Below, piece by piece: positions 6,342-15,483 of a DNA stretch of 56,769 bases. The DNA comes from Desulfuromonas sp. (GTDB taxonomy: Bacteria > Desulfobacterota > Desulfuromonadia > Desulfuromonadales > Geothermobacteraceae). The position numbers were made by a program, and so were the translations under genes. The number at the start of each line of letters is the position of its first letter. Position 1 is the first letter of the stretch. The notes beneath the pieces were generated by a model. The model worked only from the letters and a program-made list of their open reading frames with translations. It ran no database searches and was not told the origin of the DNA. Where the stretch lies: NCBI GenBank assembly GCA_002868905.1, contig PKUA01000064.1:1-56769 (forward strand). Direction: 5' to 3'.

Positions 6342-9002
6342 ATGGCTGTGAAGTACGTTTATTTCTTCGGTGACGGGAACGCCGAAGGGAGCGGTAAAAT
6401 GAAGAACCTGCTCGGCGGCAAGGGGGCCAACCTGGCCGAAATGACCTCGATCGGTCTTCCCGTGCCGGCTGGATTCACCATCTCCACCGAGGTCTGTACC
6501 GAATTCTACAAGAACGATCGGCAGTATCCGGCCGGACTCAAGGACGAGGTCGCCGCCAATCTGGCGAAGATCGAACAGATGATGGGGAAAAAGTTCGGTG
6601 ACGCGGCCAACCCGTTGCTGGTTTCGGTCCGTTCCGGCGCGCGCGCCTCGATGCCGGGGATGATGGATACCGTGCTGAATCTCGGTCTGAACGACGAGAC
6701 GGTGCAGGGCGTGATCGCCCAGAGCGGCGACGAGCGCTTCGCCTACGACGCCTACCGTCGTTTCATCCAGATGTACAGCAACGTCGTGCTCGGCATGGAC
6801 GGGGATATCCTTGAGCACCAGCTGGAGCAGCTGAAGGAGCGGCGCGACGTGGCGAACGACACCGACCTGAGCGCCGCCGACTGGAAGGAGCTGATCGCCG
6901 GCTTCAAGGAGACGGTGCAGCAGGAACTCGGCCACCCGTTCCCGATGGATCCGCAGGAGCAGCTCTGGGGGGCGGTCGGCGCCGTCTTCGGCTCCTGGAT
7001 GAACCAGCGCGCCATCACCTATCGCCGCCTGCACAGTATCCCGGCCGAGTGGGGGACCGCGGTCAATGTCCAGTCGATGGTGTTCGGCAACATGGGCGAC
7101 GACTGCGCCACCGGGGTCGCCTTTACCCGCGACCCGTCGACCGGGGACAAGATTTTTTACGGGGAATTTCTGGTCAACGCCCAGGGGGAGGATGTCGTCG
7201 CCGGGATCCGGACCCCGCAGCCGATCAACCGTGATCACGGTGACAGCGAACTCCCGGCCATGGAGGAGGTGCTTCCCGACTGCTATGCCCAACTGGTCGA
7301 GATCAAGAATATCCTCGAGAAGCATTACCGCGACATGCAGGACATCGAGTTCACCATCGAAAAGCACAAGCTCTACATGCTGCAGACCCGCAACGGCAAA
7401 CGGACCGCCAAGGCGGCGGTCAAGATCGCCGTCGACATGGTCGATGAGGGCCTGATCAGCAAGGAAGAGGCTGTGCTACGGGTGGAACCGAACCAGCTCG
7501 ACCAGTTGTTGCACCCCTCTCTCGATCCGGATGCCGAGCGTGACGTGATCGCCAAGGGGCTGCCGGCCTCTCCCGGTGCCGCCAGCGGCGAGGTGGTCTT
7601 CTCCGCCGACGAGGCTGAAGAGTTCGCCAAGGGGGGGCATAAGGTGATCCTGGTCCGGGTCGAGACCAGCCCGGAGGATATCCACGGCATGCACGCCGCC
7701 CAGGGGATCCTGACCGCGCGCGGCGGTATGACCAGCCATGCGGCGGTGGTTGCGCGCGGCATGGGGAAATGCTGCGTCGCCGGCTGTGGCGACATCAAGG
7801 TCGATTACAAGGCCCAGCAGTTCACCGATCGGGCCGGGAAAGTGTTCAAGAAGGGGGACATGATCACCCTCGACGGTTCCACCGGCGAAGTCATGGCCGG
7901 CAAGGTGCCGACGGTCGACCCCGAGCTGACCGGTGATTTCGGCAAGCTGATGGTGTGGGTCGATGATATCCGCCGTCTCAAGGTCCGGACCAACGCCGAC
8001 ACCCCGCACGATTCGAAGGTCGCGCGCGACTTCGGCGCCGAAGGAATCGGCCTCTGCCGTACCGAGCATATGTTCTTCGAGGCGGAACGGATCATGGCGG
8101 TGCGGGAGATGATTCTCTCGGAAGACCTTGAAGGGCGCAAGCGGGCCCTGGCGAAGATCATACCGATGCAGAAAGGGGACTTCCTTGGCATCTTCCGTGA
8201 GATGAAGGGTCTGCCGGTCACGATCCGCCTGCTCGACCCGCCGCTGCACGAGTTCCTGCCGCACACCGACGAGGAGATTGCGGCGCTCGCCAAGGAGATG
8301 AATGTCTCCGAGGGAGCGCTCAAGCAGAAGGTCGAGTCGCTGCACGAATTCAATCCGATGCTCGGCCACCGTGGCTGCCGTCTCGGTATTACCTTCCCCG
8401 AGATCTATGACATGCAGGTGCAGGCGATCATGGAAGCGGCCTGCGAGTTGGTCAAGAACGAAGGGTTCGACATCGTACCGGAGATCATGATCCCGCTGGT
8501 CGGCGAGGTCAAGGAACTGGCAATCCTGCGCGCCAACGCCTGCCGCGTCGCCGATGCGACCAATGAGCGATACGGCACCGCCGTCACCTACCTGGTCGGG
8601 ACCATGATCGAGCTGCCGCGCGCCGCTTTGACCGCCGACGCTATCGCCGAGGAGGCCGAGTTCTTCTCCTTCGGCACCAACGACCTGACCCAGACCACCT
8701 ATGGTCTGTCCCGCGACGACGCCGGCAAGTTCCTGCCGATGTACGTCGAGCAGGAGATCTACCCGGAAGACCCGTTCGTCGCTCTCGACCAGAGCGGCGT
8801 CGGTCAGTTGGTGCAGATGGGGTGCGACAAAGGTCGTCAGACGCGGCCCGACATCAAACTTGGCATCTGTGGCGAGCACGGCGGTGAGCCGTCCAGTGTC
8901 ATCTTCTGCCACAAGATCGGGCTCGATTATGTTTCCTGTTCACCGTTCCGGGTGCCGATTGCGCGCCTGGCGGCGGCGCATGCCGTTTTGCTGGAACAGT
9001 AA
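6342..9002 (+). CDS. ppdK: pyruvate, phosphate dikinase
   Basis: Interconverts pyruvate + ATP + phosphate and PEP + AMP + pyrophosphate; 886 aa in the cytosol. Domains in order: N-terminal ATP-grasp nucleotide domain ('LGGKGANLAEM', 'SVRSGARASMPGMMDTVLN'); central swivelling domain with phospho-accepting His466 in 'GGMTSHAAVVARGMG'; C-terminal PEP/pyruvate TIM barrel with 'GLCRTEHMFF' and catalytic Cys843 in 'GICGEHGG'. The frame is open 19 codons further upstream, but the ATG at 6342 follows GGAGGAG by 5 nt and matches the family start ('YVYFFGDGNAEG'). It is isolated by terminators on both sides, so it must have its own promoter in 6276-6330, which I could not define. In acetate-oxidising anaerobes it serves gluconeogenesis. 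Confidence 0.96.
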   Translation: MAVKYVYFFGDGNAEGSGKMKNLLGGKGANLAEMTSIGLPVPAGFTISTEVCTEFYKNDRQYPAGLKDEVAANLAKIEQMMGKKFGDAANPLLVSVRSGARASMPGMMDTVLNLGLNDETVQGVIAQSGDERFAYDAYRRFIQMYSNVVLGMDGDILEHQLEQLKERRDVANDTDLSAADWKELIAGFKETVQQELGHPFPMDPQEQLWGAVGAVFGSWMNQRAITYRRLHSIPAEWGTAVNVQSMVFGNMGDDCATGVAFTRDPSTGDKIFYGEFLVNAQGEDVVAGIRTPQPINRDHGDSELPAMEEVLPDCYAQLVEIKNILEKHYRDMQDIEFTIEKHKLYMLQTRNGKRTAKAAVKIAVDMVDEGLISKEEAVLRVEPNQLDQLLHPSLDPDAERDVIAKGLPASPGAASGEVVFSADEAEEFAKGGHKVILVRVETSPEDIHGMHAAQGILTARGGMTSHAAVVARGMGKCCVAGCGDIKVDYKAQQFTDRAGKVFKKGDMITLDGSTGEVMAGKVPTVDPELTGDFGKLMVWVDDIRRLKVRTNADTPHDSKVARDFGAEGIGLCRTEHMFFEAERIMAVREMILSEDLEGRKRALAKIIPMQKGDFLGIFREMKGLPVTIRLLDPPLHEFLPHTDEEIAALAKEMNVSEGALKQKVESLHEFNPMLGHRGCRLGITFPEIYDMQVQAIMEAACELVKNEGFDIVPEIMIPLVGEVKELAILRANACRVADATNERYGTAVTYLVGTMIELPRAALTADAIAEEAEFFSFGTNDLTQTTYGLSRDDAGKFLPMYVEQEIYPEDPFVALDQSGVGQLVQMGCDKGRQTRPDIKLGICGEHGGEPSSVIFCHKIGLDYVSCSPFRVPIARLAAAHAVLLEQ

Positions 9003-9034
9003 AGTTGGTTTGACATAGTATTGTGATTGATATG

Positions 9035-9063
9035 CGGGCAGCCCGACGGGCTGCCCGTTTTTT
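9035..9063 (+). terminator. Rho-independent terminator after ppdK
   Basis: CGGGCAGCCC (9035-9044), loop GAC, GGGCTGCCCG (9048-9057), then six T (9058-9063). A strong 10-bp GC-rich stem. Confidence 0.9.
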
Positions 9064-9117
9064 GTCTGGAGACAACGCCAACTCTGGTGGAAACATATTT
9101 GGACAAAAGTCAACACC

Positions 9118-9176
9118 GTCGGGTCTCGGCCCGACAGCCGACCTACTTTTTTTCAAAGACGGCAACAAAAAGTAGG
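9118..9176. repeat. palindromic repeat cluster 1
   Basis: Two adjacent hairpins. GTCGGG (9118-9123)/CCCGAC (9130-9135) is followed by CCTACTTTTT (9142-9151)/AAAAAGTAGG (9167-9176), a perfect 10-bp stem with a 15-nt loop. The arrangement resembles intergenic elements with 'CTTTCTTTT...AAAAGAAAG' stems that I remember from many proteobacterial genomes. The whole stretch 9064-9660 holds no credible gene. Confidence 0.5.
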
Positions 9177-9390
9177 CAAAAAATGCCGTCGCCCGCGGCG
9201 GGCATGTCGTTCGCGGAGTTCGTCAACTCCTTTCATCGACCTCCGGCCTAAATACGAGCAGCCACTTTTCGACAAGGGCGAGGGCTTTGCGGTGGCCCTC
9301 GCTCGGGGACGCAAGCGGTGTGCGAAAGAAGAACCGTCGCTGCAATTTTGGTTAATCGTTAGATAGAGGCAGAATGCGGCCGGAACGGCC

Positions 9391-9416
9391 CGGGGCCCAA
9401 ACCCGAACGGGCCCCG
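9391..9416. repeat. palindromic repeat 2
   Basis: CGGGGCCC (9391-9398) / GGGCCCCG (9409-9416), an 8-bp perfect stem around a 10-nt loop, in the same gene-free stretch. No T-tract. Confidence 0.5.
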
Positions 9417-9520
9417 CACATGCGGAGAAGCGGTAACACCTGGTCTTTATTATTCTGCTGAAAAGAGGCACCGGTCACACGCGGATGCCATGCCCGCCGC
9501 AGGCGCAAGGCCCTTTTCTG

Positions 9521-9550
9521 CATCCTCTTTTGGGCCAGCAAAAGAGGATG
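9521..9550. repeat. palindromic repeat 3
   Basis: CATCCTCTTTTG (9521-9532), loop GGCCAG, CAAAAGAGGATG (9539-9550): a perfect 12-bp inverted repeat. It resembles the stem at 9142-9176 in having a pyrimidine run on one side and a purine run on the other, which suggests two members of one repeat family. From 9551 to 9660 nothing else is recognised. Confidence 0.55.
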
Positions 9551-9680
9551 GCGTCTGGCGGGACGCGACCCGCCGGTTTTGCCCTTTCATAATATGACAC
9601 AGAAAGCGAAAATCCAAACCTGTTCCACCAACACATAATTGTGGTAAATTCCCCGCAACCTATCCCAAAGGGAGATTGCA

Positions 9681-10637
9681 ATGAAAATCGTCTACCTCGA
9701 TTCCTACGCCGCCAACCCCGGCGACCTGAGCTGGGAACCGCTTGAGGCCCTCGGTGATGTCACATTGTATGAGCGAAGCACCGAAGGTGAGGTCCTGGAA
9801 CGGGTCGGGGATGCGGAGATCGTCCTGACCAACAAGGTACCGTTCGATGCCGAACGGTTTGCGTCCTTGCCGAACCTGAAATATGTTGGCGTTGCCGCCA
9901 CCGGCTACAACATCATCGACCTGGAAGCGGCCCGGAAACATGGAGTCACGGTCACCAATATCCCTGCTTATTCGACTCCGGCGGTGGCACAGATGACCTT
10001 CGCCCTGTTGCTCGAATTGACCCAACATACCGGGCATCATCACCACATGGCGCGATGGGGGCATTGGACCGAGGCTCCCGATTTCTGTTTCTGGGACCGG
10101 CCGCTGATCGAACTCGACGGGTTGACGTTCGGTGTTGTCGGCTACGGGCAGATCGGGCGGCGGGTGGCGCAGATTGCACGGGCGTTCGGCATGAAGGTGT
10201 TGGCCTGTTCGGCCCATCCTGATAAATATTCCGACGAGGCGCAGGTTTCTTTTCTCTCACTGGACGAGTTACTGCGACAGAGCGACGTTGTTTCTCTGCA
10301 CTGCCCGCTGACCGAGCAGACCGAACGGATGATTGACGCCGAGCGAATCGCCCTGATGAAACCGTCCGCCTACCTGATCAACACCGGCCGCGGTGCGTTG
10401 GTCGATGAAACCGCGCTCAGCGAAGCTCTCAAGCAAAAACGGATCGCCGGCGCAGGTCTCGATGTTTTGAGCCAGGAGCCGCCGCCGATCAGCCATCCGT
10501 TGTTGACCGCGCCGAACTGCTACGTCACCCCGCATATCGCTTGGGCGACCAGAGCTTCTCGTCAGCGGTTGCAGGATACCCTGGTGGCGAATATCCGTGC
10601 CTTTCTCGATGGCCGGCCCATCAACGTGGTGAGCTGA
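9681..10637 (+). CDS. D-2-hydroxyacid dehydrogenase (glycerate dehydrogenase-like)
   Basis: NAD(P)-dependent reductase/dehydrogenase of D-2-hydroxyacids, 318 aa. The Rossmann motif GYGQIG is at residues 154-159. The catalytic trio is Arg237 ('NTGRGALVDE'), Glu266 ('LSQEPPP') and His285 ('TPHIAWAT'). 'AYSTPAVAQMTFALLLEL' is typical of the hydroxypyruvate reductase/glycerate dehydrogenase branch (HprA), but the exact substrate cannot be fixed. AAAGGGAGA precedes the ATG. Endonuclease V begins 23 nt downstream and is probably co-transcribed. Its promoter should lie in 9551-9665 after the palindromes; I saw no clear boxes. Confidence 0.88.
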   Translation: MKIVYLDSYAANPGDLSWEPLEALGDVTLYERSTEGEVLERVGDAEIVLTNKVPFDAERFASLPNLKYVGVAATGYNIIDLEAARKHGVTVTNIPAYSTPAVAQMTFALLLELTQHTGHHHHMARWGHWTEAPDFCFWDRPLIELDGLTFGVVGYGQIGRRVAQIARAFGMKVLACSAHPDKYSDEAQVSFLSLDELLRQSDVVSLHCPLTEQTERMIDAERIALMKPSAYLINTGRGALVDETALSEALKQKRIAGAGLDVLSQEPPPISHPLLTAPNCYVTPHIAWATRASRQRLQDTLVANIRAFLDGRPINVVS

Positions 10638-10660
10638 TTCGGGCATCCGCCAGGCCGGTT

Positions 10661-11353
10661 ATGCGATCAAACCTCCACCGTTGGGATCTCCCCCCTCGCC
10701 AGGCCATCGAGCTGCAGAAAGACCTGGCGCGGCGGGTGGTCCTCTCCAACCGACTTCCCCAGCAGATAAGAACCGTTGCCGGTGTGGATGTCTCTTACCG
10801 CAAGCATGGCACCCGTTTTTTCGCCGCCGTTGTCGTCCTCTCATTCCCGGAGCTGATTCCCCACGATGAGGCCCATGCGGTGGCTGACGTCTCTTTCCCG
10901 TACATCCCGGGCCTGCTCTCCTTTCGTGAACTACCGGTTGTTCTGGACGCCTTTCGGAAGTTGAAAACTGAACCGGACCTGGTCCTGGTCGATGGTCAAG
11001 GGGTTGCACATCCCCGTCGGATCGGACTGGCGTCCCATCTCGGACTATGGCTCGATCGTCCGACCATAGGCTGTGCCAAGAGTCGCCTGACAGGTGAGTT
11101 TCTTGAGGTTGGTAAGCGGAAAGGGGACTGGGTTGAATTGCTGGACGGGGCGGAGCGGATCGGTGCAGTCGTCAGAACCCGTAACCGGGTCAAGCCGATG
11201 TTCATTTCTCCAGGTCACCTGGTCGATCATGACAGCGCTGTCAGGTTGAGCCTCGCCTGCACCGGTCGTTACCGGATGCCTGAGCCGACGCGGCTGGCAC
11301 ACCTTGCCACCAACCGGATTCGGCGGGAGTCGGAGCAAGAGCAGGCTACTTGA
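10661..11353 (+). CDS. nfi: endonuclease V
   Basis: Deoxyinosine-specific endonuclease that nicks the second phosphodiester bond 3' to hypoxanthine in DNA; 230 aa. All active-site residues are visible one position off the Thermotoga enzyme: Asp43 ('AGVDVSY'), Glu90 ('GLLSFRE'), Asp111 ('LVDGQG'), His117 and Lys140 ('GCAKSRL'). The strand-separating wedge 'PYIP' is at 80-83. The frame is open to 10541, but that would overlap the preceding gene; the ATG at 10661 fits the family, though its ribosome-binding site is weak. The last 8 bp overlap the end of the convergent AsmA-like gene. Confidence 0.92.
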   Translation: MRSNLHRWDLPPRQAIELQKDLARRVVLSNRLPQQIRTVAGVDVSYRKHGTRFFAAVVVLSFPELIPHDEAHAVADVSFPYIPGLLSFRELPVVLDAFRKLKTEPDLVLVDGQGVAHPRRIGLASHLGLWLDRPTIGCAKSRLTGEFLEVGKRKGDWVELLDGAERIGAVVRTRNRVKPMFISPGHLVDHDSAVRLSLACTGRYRMPEPTRLAHLATNRIRRESEQEQAT

Positions 11354-13364
11354 ACATGTCTTTCAGGCCCTCCAGGGTCTTTTTCGGTTCTTCGAGTAAT
11401 TTCCCCGGATCTTTCATTGCCTTTTCCGGGTCTTTCATCGCTTCGTCGATGACACCCTTCACCTGCTGTTCCACCTTCCCTTTCATGGCCGCAGCGAGAT
11501 CGAGTTTCCAGTCCGGTTCGGAAAGACTCCCTTTGATCCGGATCGGAATCGGCAGGCCGGCCAGTTCCTGTAAATCGGCACCGCCCTGTCCCTTGGTGGT
11601 CCCGACGATTTTGGCCGTAACCAGGTAGTTGACCCGTTCCTGCGGCAGGTCCGCATTCCCGTTTCCGGTGATTCTGAGCAGAGGGGATTTCATGCTGAGG
11701 TCATCATTATTGACCACCCCATCCCGGATGAGTGCCGTGCCGCTCAACTCCGTGAAATCAGTCTGCTGCAGGCTGGCAGGCGGAATCGTTTCTCCGGCGA
11801 GCGCGGCCTTGGCACGACGAATCATGTCCGGGATGTTGACCCCCTTCAGGGCACCGTTGCGCACGTTAAAGGCTGCCGTCCCATTCAGGGATTTTTTGAT
11901 TGATTCCGCATCGGCCGCAGTCAGGTTGATGTCGGCTTTGACGTCAGCCGTTCCGCTGAGCAGATCCTTCTCCATCGACGCCTGCAGGTAGTCACCAATC
12001 TGGAAACCCTTGACGAGGGCCTTGACTTTGACCTCCGGGGCCGCCGGGCGCAGATCGACCAGGATGTCCTGGTTCGCCAGTCCACCATAGAGTTTGGCGG
12101 TGAACGGATTGACACGCAGCACGCCATTCACCATTTTCAGCCGCATGGCGATATCGGTTATCAGAAGGTTCTCCTGCACCAGGCGGCCGATGGTGAGATC
12201 TCCGTTGACGACCAGGTTTCGCAGACCCTGCTGGTCACTTTGACCTTGTTGCGATTTCGGTTGCTCTTTTGGCTCGGGAACCGGTTCCTCCTGGCCGGCG
12301 GGGGGAACGAAGCGTGCCAGATCGATCTGATCAAAGGCCATACTGAAGTCGACCCGGTGCTCCTCCCCCTTGCGGGCAAAGGTTGCCTCGCCGGTCATTC
12401 GACTTCCGGGCATTTCGAGCTGCAACGGTTGCAGTCTGGCGGTCGTGCTCTCCATCTCGGCGTTGAGCACCGTGTTCAGCTTGATTCGGGTCGGTTTTTC
12501 CGGAAGCGCGTCTCCGGTCAGGGCGACTTGCAGCTGCAGAGGGTCGAATGTCAGACGTTTGTGTTCCTGATCGAGATTGAGGTTCCCATTCAGGGATGCC
12601 TCGACCTGCTCGATCGGCTGATTGGCGAGCTGCAAATCGGCTGAGAAGACAATATCGCGAATGCGGCATGGTCCGTCCGGATCGATAAAGGCCACACCGT
12701 CAAGAGTGTAGTCTCCCTTGATGTTCGGTTCGGTCAGGTTGAGGGCAAAACTGATTTGGAACGGGATATCCCGTTTAAGGTCGATGCGCTCGGTCGTGAG
12801 GTTGAAGCGGGTGAGCTCGACCCTGGTGCCGGCCTTCCTGTCGTCGTAGACGATTCCGGCGTTGCGGATTTCGATCCCGTCGAGCATGAAAGCACCAGCG
12901 GCAGCAGTCGTTCCGGACGGTTCAGATTGTTTTTCCGTTTGTTTCTTTTCATGCCCCTCTCCACCGGCGGCAAGATCGTCCCAGTTGTTGAATCCGTCTT
13001 TGCGCTGAACCAGGTTAAGGGTGAACCCGTCGAGCAGCAGTCTGCTCATCTCAACCTGTTTCGAGAAAAGGGGGATCAGGCGGATGCTGGCGTGGGCCTG
13101 TTCGAAGCTGACGAAGTCTCCTTGAAACCCGGCAGGGTTGCCGAGTCGGGTCTGGCCGATTTCGATCCCGACCCACGGGAAGAAGCTCAACTCCAGGTCG
13201 CCGGCGATGACCAGTTCGCGCCCGGTCTGTTTTTTGACCTCGGCGCTGATCCGCTGCTTGACCTGGTCGAGGTCGACGGTGAGAGCCAGGTAGCCGATCA
13301 CGCCGACGATAACGACCAGCAGGATGAGGACCAGCAGCCCGAAAACCTTGAAAAAACGTTTCAT
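11346..13364 (-). CDS. AsmA family protein
   Basis: Inner-membrane-anchored periplasmic protein of the AsmA/YhjG class, 672 aa, implicated in lipid transport and outer-membrane homeostasis. One N-terminal transmembrane anchor (about residues 6-26, 'VFGLLVLILLVVIVGVIGY') precedes a long beta-rich region. The AsmA N domain follows the anchor ('DLDQVKQRISAEVKKQTGRELVIAGDL'), and the AsmA_2-type C-terminal part has 'GTAAFNVRNGALKGVNI' and 'LNGTAAF'. A low-complexity stretch of K/Q/E/P lies near residues 370-385. The upstream in-frame start at 13388 is rejected because GAGGGG lies 7 nt before the ATG at 13364. Its 3' end overlaps nfi by 8 bp. Confidence 0.85.
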   Translation of the reverse strand: MKRFFKVFGLLVLILLVVIVGVIGYLALTVDLDQVKQRISAEVKKQTGRELVIAGDLELSFFPWVGIEIGQTRLGNPAGFQGDFVSFEQAHASIRLIPLFSKQVEMSRLLLDGFTLNLVQRKDGFNNWDDLAAGGEGHEKKQTEKQSEPSGTTAAAGAFMLDGIEIRNAGIVYDDRKAGTRVELTRFNLTTERIDLKRDIPFQISFALNLTEPNIKGDYTLDGVAFIDPDGPCRIRDIVFSADLQLANQPIEQVEASLNGNLNLDQEHKRLTFDPLQLQVALTGDALPEKPTRIKLNTVLNAEMESTTARLQPLQLEMPGSRMTGEATFARKGEEHRVDFSMAFDQIDLARFVPPAGQEEPVPEPKEQPKSQQGQSDQQGLRNLVVNGDLTIGRLVQENLLITDIAMRLKMVNGVLRVNPFTAKLYGGLANQDILVDLRPAAPEVKVKALVKGFQIGDYLQASMEKDLLSGTADVKADINLTAADAESIKKSLNGTAAFNVRNGALKGVNIPDMIRRAKAALAGETIPPASLQQTDFTELSGTALIRDGVVNNDDLSMKSPLLRITGNGNADLPQERVNYLVTAKIVGTTKGQGGADLQELAGLPIPIRIKGSLSEPDWKLDLAAAMKGKVEQQVKGVIDEAMKDPEKAMKDPGKLLEEPKKTLEGLKDMFK

Positions 13365-13485
13365 GGTGGAACCCCTCGATGTAGTCATTCTTTCTCACGT
13401 TCAAGGATACTGTACGCAGAGTGGAGCGCAACCCATCCCGCAGTCAGGGCGGGCTGTTTTTCAACGCGCGGGTAGAGAAAGGAGG

Positions 13486-14142
13486 TCAGGCGACGCTGAC
13501 ATTCAGTGCGACCAGCCCGGCCAGTTCGGCCCTGACCCTGTCGCCCTTTTGCAGGGGACCGACCCCTTCCGGGGTGCCGGTCAACAGGATGTCACCCGGT
13601 CGCAGGGTGAATGACTGGCTGAATTCATGGATGATCTGAGGGATACGGCGCATCATCATGCCGGTGTTGCCGTCCTGCTTCAATTCGCCGTTGACCCAGA
13701 GTTTCAGTTGCAGGTTGTGCGGGTCTTCAATCCGTTCGGGCGCGATAAAATTCGAAACCGGGCAGGAGGTGTCGAACGCCTTTGCGATTTCCCACGGCAG
13801 CCCCTTGGCCTTCAATTCGCTCTGCACGTCCCGCAGGGTCAGGTCGATGGCGACTCCGTAACCGGCGACCGATTTCATCGCCTCCGCTTCGCTGACCTGT
13901 TTCGTCTCGCGGCCGATCAGTACCGCGAGTTCCACTTCGAAGTGACAGTCATCGGAGTATCCCGGGATGACGATCTGGTCTCCATCGTGGATCAGGGCGG
14001 TGGCCGGTTTCATGAAAATGACCGGCTTGTCCGGCACGGCGTTGCCGAGCTCCTTGATGTGAGCGGCATAGTTGCGCCCGAGGCAGACGATCTTGCCGAC
14101 GGAAAAGCAGGTGGATGAATGATCAAGGCAGACCTGGTACAT
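13486..14142 (-). CDS. fumarylacetoacetate hydrolase family protein
   Basis: Member of the FAH superfamily (acylpyruvase/oxaloacetate decarboxylase-like), 218 aa, single domain. Family motifs: 'KIVCLGRNYAAHIKELGN' near the N terminus, 'PVIFMKPATALI', the metal site 'FEVELAVLIGRE', and the C-terminal 'GDILLTGTPEGVGPLQKGD'. The size and motifs match the acylpyruvate hydrolase (FAHD1/YcgM) branch. The substrate is not fixed by sequence. The long upstream frame is ignored: AGGAGA stands 6 nt before the ATG at 14142. It is divergent from the rhomboid gene across 135 bp, which must hold both promoters. Confidence 0.9.
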   Translation of the reverse strand: MYQVCLDHSSTCFSVGKIVCLGRNYAAHIKELGNAVPDKPVIFMKPATALIHDGDQIVIPGYSDDCHFEVELAVLIGRETKQVSEAEAMKSVAGYGVAIDLTLRDVQSELKAKGLPWEIAKAFDTSCPVSNFIAPERIEDPHNLQLKLWVNGELKQDGNTGMMMRRIPQIIHEFSQSFTLRPGDILLTGTPEGVGPLQKGDRVRAELAGLVALNVSVA

Positions 14143-14277
14143 CGGGTTCTCCTGGGTGCGAATGGAATTTGAGAGTCGTTTGAGAGAGAGAATATCCGCG
14201 GAAAGGATGAAATGCAATAGCTGTGAAATAGTCCTCATGTGTTAAGATGCCTGCGAATCTTTCCGGACGAGGCGAGG

Positions 14278-15483
14278 ATGTTTCTTCCCATCGGTGATAC
14301 CCCCAACCCGCGCGGCACCCCGTATGTCAACTATGCCCTGATCGGCGTCAATGTCGCCGTGTTCATCCTGGTGAGTTGGCCGCAGATGGTTGGACAACCC
14401 GACCTTTATGACCCGCTGCTGCGTGAGTACCTGACTGCTTTCGGGGTGCGTGGCCCGGTGACGGCCGAGCAGGTCCTGAACAACATCTCGGCTTACGATC
14501 TGCTGGTTTTCCGCTACGGTTTTCGCCCGGCCGATCCTTCAATTATCTCCCTTTTTACCGCCATGTTCCTGCATGGTGGCCTGATGCATCTCTTCGGCAA
14601 CATGCTGTTCCTCTGGATCTACGGGGACAATGTCGAACACCGGCTCGGCCATTTTCGCTACCTGCTTGCCTATCTCGGCACCGGCATCGCGGCGACCCTG
14701 TTTTTCATGGCGTTCAACCCGGGCTCTGACGTGCCGATGATCGGCGCCTCCGGTGCGATCTCGGGTGTGCTCGGCTGCTACTTCCTCTGGTTCCCGCGCA
14801 ACCAGGTCAAGGTTTTTATCTTTTTCTTCCCCTTTATCATGCAGTCTGTGCTGGTCCCGGCCCGCTGGGTGCTCGGCTTCTACCTGGTGATCGATAATCT
14901 CCTGCCTTTTCTGGCCAGTGGCGGTGGTTCGGGCGGCGGCGTCGCCCACGGAGCTCATATCGGTGGTTTCGTCGGCGGCCTGGCCCTGGCCTGGGGCATC
15001 AACCGGCTACCGACGATTCGTTCCCATCGAAAATTGAAGCAGGGGCTGGAGCGGGAGGAGCCGATCGACCTGGCTGAGGAACGGGTCGAGCGCTACGGCC
15101 CGGGAGACGAGATCGGCCGACAGATTCGTCTCGGGCAGATGGACCGGGCTGCCGTACTCTGGTTCGGTCTCGACAGCCGGGTGGCCCGGAGCACGGTCAC
15201 CTCCGGAGACTGGCTCGCCATCGGCGAGGATCTGCTGGAGCGGCGCATGTACGACGAGGCGCTGTCGGTTTTCCGGCGCTTCGTCGCCGAACGGGGGGAT
15301 GACCCGCTGCTCGATCGGGCTTACCTCGGCGCCGGCAAGGCGATGCTGCACAAGCCGCGTTGCGTCACCAGCGCCTACCACTATTTCCTGGCTGCCCTCG
15401 ACGTTGCCCGGACTCCGGGAGTTGCCGAGGAGGTCAAACTGCACATTCACGCCATCCAAAAACTCGGCAACAAGGAGAGTTGA
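14278..15483 (+). CDS. rhomboid family intramembrane serine protease
   Basis: Integral membrane protease, 401 aa. The catalytic dyad is visible: Ser158 in 'IGASGAISG' and His227 in 'AHGAHIGGFVGG'. The structural 'HGGLMHLFGNMLFLW' helix is at about 99-113. About six transmembrane segments occupy residues 18-240. A soluble C-terminal extension (about 250-401) contains helical, TPR-like pairs ('ALSVFRRFVAERGDDPLLDRA', 'SAYHYFLAALDVA'). Such extended rhomboids are common in deltaproteobacteria; the substrate is unknown. The start at 14278 has GAGG 5 nt upstream and matches 'MFLPIGDTPNPRGTP', a typical beginning. The stop overlaps the next start (TGATG), implying coupling to the radical SAM gene. 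Confidence 0.9.
   Translation: MFLPIGDTPNPRGTPYVNYALIGVNVAVFILVSWPQMVGQPDLYDPLLREYLTAFGVRGPVTAEQVLNNISAYDLLVFRYGFRPADPSIISLFTAMFLHGGLMHLFGNMLFLWIYGDNVEHRLGHFRYLLAYLGTGIAATLFFMAFNPGSDVPMIGASGAISGVLGCYFLWFPRNQVKVFIFFFPFIMQSVLVPARWVLGFYLVIDNLLPFLASGGGSGGGVAHGAHIGGFVGGLALAWGINRLPTIRSHRKLKQGLEREEPIDLAEERVERYGPGDEIGRQIRLGQMDRAAVLWFGLDSRVARSTVTSGDWLAIGEDLLERRMYDEALSVFRRFVAERGDDPLLDRAYLGAGKAMLHKPRCVTSAYHYFLAALDVARTPGVAEEVKLHIHAIQKLGNKES

Noticed and set aside
7476-8912. 478-codon minus-strand frame inside ppdK
   Set aside because: Antisense shadow of a fully recognisable PPDK with intact catalytic residues.
9153-9419. 88-codon minus-strand frame in the ppdK-dehydrogenase gap
   Set aside because: No ribosome-binding site, low-complexity product, and it spans palindromic repeats; more likely repeat DNA than a gene.
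13437-13461. Terminator-like hairpin CCCGC/GCGGG followed by T5 on the plus strand
   Set aside because: Both flanking genes are on the minus strand, so there is no plus transcript for it to end; the stem is only 5 bp.
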